From NCBI GenBank assembly GCA_013398955.1, contig VWPU01000809.1, positions 20,588-84,587 on the forward strand: DNA of 64,000 nucleotides. Reading direction: 5' to 3'. This document shows, one piece after another, positions 61,823 through 64,000 of the stretch (positions are counted from its first letter, which is position 1; every line of letters begins with the position of its first letter). Source of the stretch: Callaeas wilsoni. Its lineage: Eukaryota; Chordata; Aves; Passeriformes; Callaeidae. Below the pieces are notes generated by a model. The model ran no database searches. It saw only the letters and a program-made list of their open reading frames with translations, and was not told the origin of the DNA. The position numbers and the translations under genes are program-made.

Positions 61823-63955
61823 GTGCTTGCTGTGAGTGCTGTCCTCTTTGTCCATTGTCATCAGAGCTTCCTGTGGATACACATCAGCTGTGCTGTACAT
61901 GGAGAAGAGAGTTCTTCACTTATTCGGTCATCTCTCCAAAAGCCTGCATGAAAACTACAGGAGGAGACTGAAAACATTTGTTTATGTGCATATTAAGTAT
62001 CTCTGCAGATTGCAGCTGTGGAGGTGCAGAAATCACAGTGTGGATGGGCCAAATACAGGGTCATCTTAACACACCTGCAACCCACAGTTGTCTCTTGACT
62101 CTGATTCCAATCTCATATCTGCATTTCCTTGTAGCACTGCATGCTAATTAATTAGAAGAAATAATTTATCTGCTGCTGGTTTTATACTATCCCTTCAGTA
62201 GTTAATAAGATTCTTTGGTCCTATTGAATGCTCTTTCAAGAATTTTTCCAAGAACAAAAGAATATATTTACAATATGATGAGAAGAGTATGTAGATAGGT
62301 AAATCTGGCCTACAGCTTTTAGTAAGCAGGTATGGAACTATTAATTTAATCTCCAATGGTTTTGTTTGACAGAGGAAAGCTTGGTAATGTGGCTGTGGTG
62401 CTGTAAGGATGGCAATGCTCATTTCCAGGTCTGTCATGGCTTCGTACACAAAGTCAGACAGTTAGTCTAGATGCCATATGCTGTAACAGAAATAAAATGC
62501 TGCAAAACTGCAGGAATTTCTTGATGAACCTGACTCTGCAGAATTTCAATCTCACTTCACTGGACAAAGTAGTTTCCAAGAGCTGAAGTCTCATGTCAAA
62601 ATGTTGTATTGTGCTGTGACCAGCATATTCTATCAAAGCTGCTGCACACAAAGGTAGGTGGGGGCAGCCTGATAGGGACAGCAATAACTTCTGTTATTAT
62701 GAAATTACTAATATTAATAATGCTATTAAAAAGAATAATAAAGTGTTAGCCCTGTTGAAGATACATATGGCTTTTTTACGAATACACAGTAATGAACTAG
62801 AAAATGCTATGAATTTGTTACTCACATGCCATTCAATTCCTGTCCTCCAATGGTTATCTTTGACTGGATATGAAACTAGAAGGAAGTACTTTTTTGTTTT
62901 TTCTCCAAGAAAAAGTTTCATCAAAGGGATTTTATTACTATCAGAACAATCTGCTGAAAGATATCTAGATTTTTGTCGTGCTTTACTTGACTGCAATATA
63001 AACAGTTTTGTTTAATATCAGAGCAGCAGAAAAATGTCATTCCAGGGAAAGCCAAGAAAGAACATCAGCTTGGGATTTTTCTGCTTTTACTTTCCTGATT
63101 AAGAAAAGGATGAAATGGGAAGTTCCTCTCTGTTTGGTTTTGGGTTTGGTGTTCAGGAGAGGAATTCTCAACTCCTTCAGCTGAAGCAGCAGATCTCTTG
63201 GGAAAGTTGGTGGTTTGTTTGTTAGGAAGGATCACCTCAGAACTGCTTCTGAAGGCAGCAGGCAGGAGCTGAGCTGATGGATCTTTGTTCCATTGAACTG
63301 CCTCCAGACTGAAAAACTGTTGAAGAATATCACTCTCTGGTTTTAACAAGCTGCTAAGTCAAATTTATAGCTGTAGATACGTTATAATAGGTACCTGAAG
63401 TTTTTACCAAAGTGGAAAAAAACACCTTCCCTTTCCACTCTGCAGAAATGTCATATTTTAAGCTTTTGGACAGTGAGCTCAGATTCTTCCAAAGCTCAGT
63501 GCGTATCAGTGCCTCTCTCTCGAAAGAAAAGGCTGGTTTAGTTACATAAGAAATGTATGCTAGTGTACAAAACTACAAATACAAGTATTGTTAATTGTTA
63601 GAAAGTAATGCATGTATTGATATCAAACTGGAGTTGTGCAAATCAATCCTTTCTAGTGAGAGCAGACAGATTAGACTGGAAAAAGGGCTTAAAACTAAGT
63701 TACAAAGAGTAGAGAACACTAAAAGAAAAAGCCTTAAAATTTGAAGGACTTTCTTAGTTACTAAATTAAAATTGAATCATTTCAGAAATAGGGGAAAATT
63801 AGAGTTTTATTCTAGGAGATTTTGCATCAAATTTGTTACAACGTTAAACTTTTATAGGGCAGAGTGGGGTAACAATTTGTAGACTTTGGGTTGAGAGCCA
63901 GTATCTGAAATGGATTTTCACCTCAGCCCAGGTGACAAAACCCAAGTCTATAGAA

Positions 63956-63976
63956 GGGGGGTAGGGGTTGGGTGGG
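63956..63976 (+). other. G-quadruplex motif at the right edge
   Basis: Four G-runs of 6, 4, 3 and 3 are separated by loops of 2, 2 and 1 bases. The short loops make this a strong canonical motif on the + strand. It lies within a generally GC-richer end of the window, which may mark the approach to another element outside it. Confidence 0.75.
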
Positions 63977-64000
63977 CTCCCCATAAAGGAAACTCTGTCA

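Larger units (their letters stand above)
50922..64000. other. 13 kb with no supported gene
   Basis: The stretch is AT-rich with many short chance open frames. It holds a T/G-rich tract, a T-homopolymer, a strong small hairpin at 54889 and a G-quadruplex motif at the right edge. Two isolated splice-bounded frames, 57463-57611 and 61717-61822, are listed separately. No CR1 piece was recognised here, unlike the left 40 kb. Confidence 0.4.

Noticed and set aside
1..64000. Endogenous retrovirus, CRISPR array, operon or rRNA
   Set aside because: I looked for long terminal repeats, pol/env-like frames, regularly spaced direct repeats and rRNA signatures and saw none.

Overview
The window looks like vertebrate nuclear DNA, most likely from a bird. 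It is AT-rich with long stretches lacking open frames, homopolymer tracts, splice-like signals and canonical poly(A) signals. Five pieces of the CR1 non-LTR retrotransposon, the dominant interspersed repeat of avian genomes, are recognisable from its reverse-transcriptase tail and 3' end. A turtle or crocodilian cannot be formally excluded. There is no bacterial gene organisation, rRNA, convincing tRNA, CRISPR array or intact viral gene.

No complete single-exon protein gene is present. The best explanation for the non-repeat coding signal is part of one multi-exon gene, or two neighbouring genes, on the + strand. In the left half (2.6-22.4 kb) ten short open segments are bounded by acceptor- and donor-like sites and can be read in one consistent codon phase. 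The best is 22266-22440, with 16373-16443 next. The predicted product is rich in amphipathic helix and I could not name it. Beyond 22.4 kb the chain is less certain. One route ends in a candidate last exon at 27210-27335 with an AATAAA 80 bases later. Another continues through weaker exons into a cluster at 42.98-50.92 kb, which contains good exon pairs (42984/43662, 47707/49284) and two competing ends. These calls rest on reading alone. Plausible pseudo-exons also occur on the opposite strand, so individual confidences are modest.

Layout: 1-1.9 kb is unassigned AT-rich sequence with one GC-richer patch. A sense CR1 piece lies at 1.9-2.4 kb. The first exon chain runs from 2.6 to 22.4 kb, interrupted by a sense CR1 (6.4 kb), a GC-rich island of unknown type (17.6-18.0 kb) and an A/C-rich tract (20.4 kb). 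A sense CR1 3' end lies at 22.8 kb and a long antisense CR1 at 25.7-26.4 kb. Sparse candidate exons occupy 27-37 kb. A second antisense CR1 with a damaged catalytic motif and an internal deletion lies at 38.1-38.8 kb, followed by homopolymer-rich DNA. The second exon cluster is at 43-51 kb. The last 13 kb holds no supported gene, two isolated splice-bounded frames and a G-quadruplex motif at the right edge.
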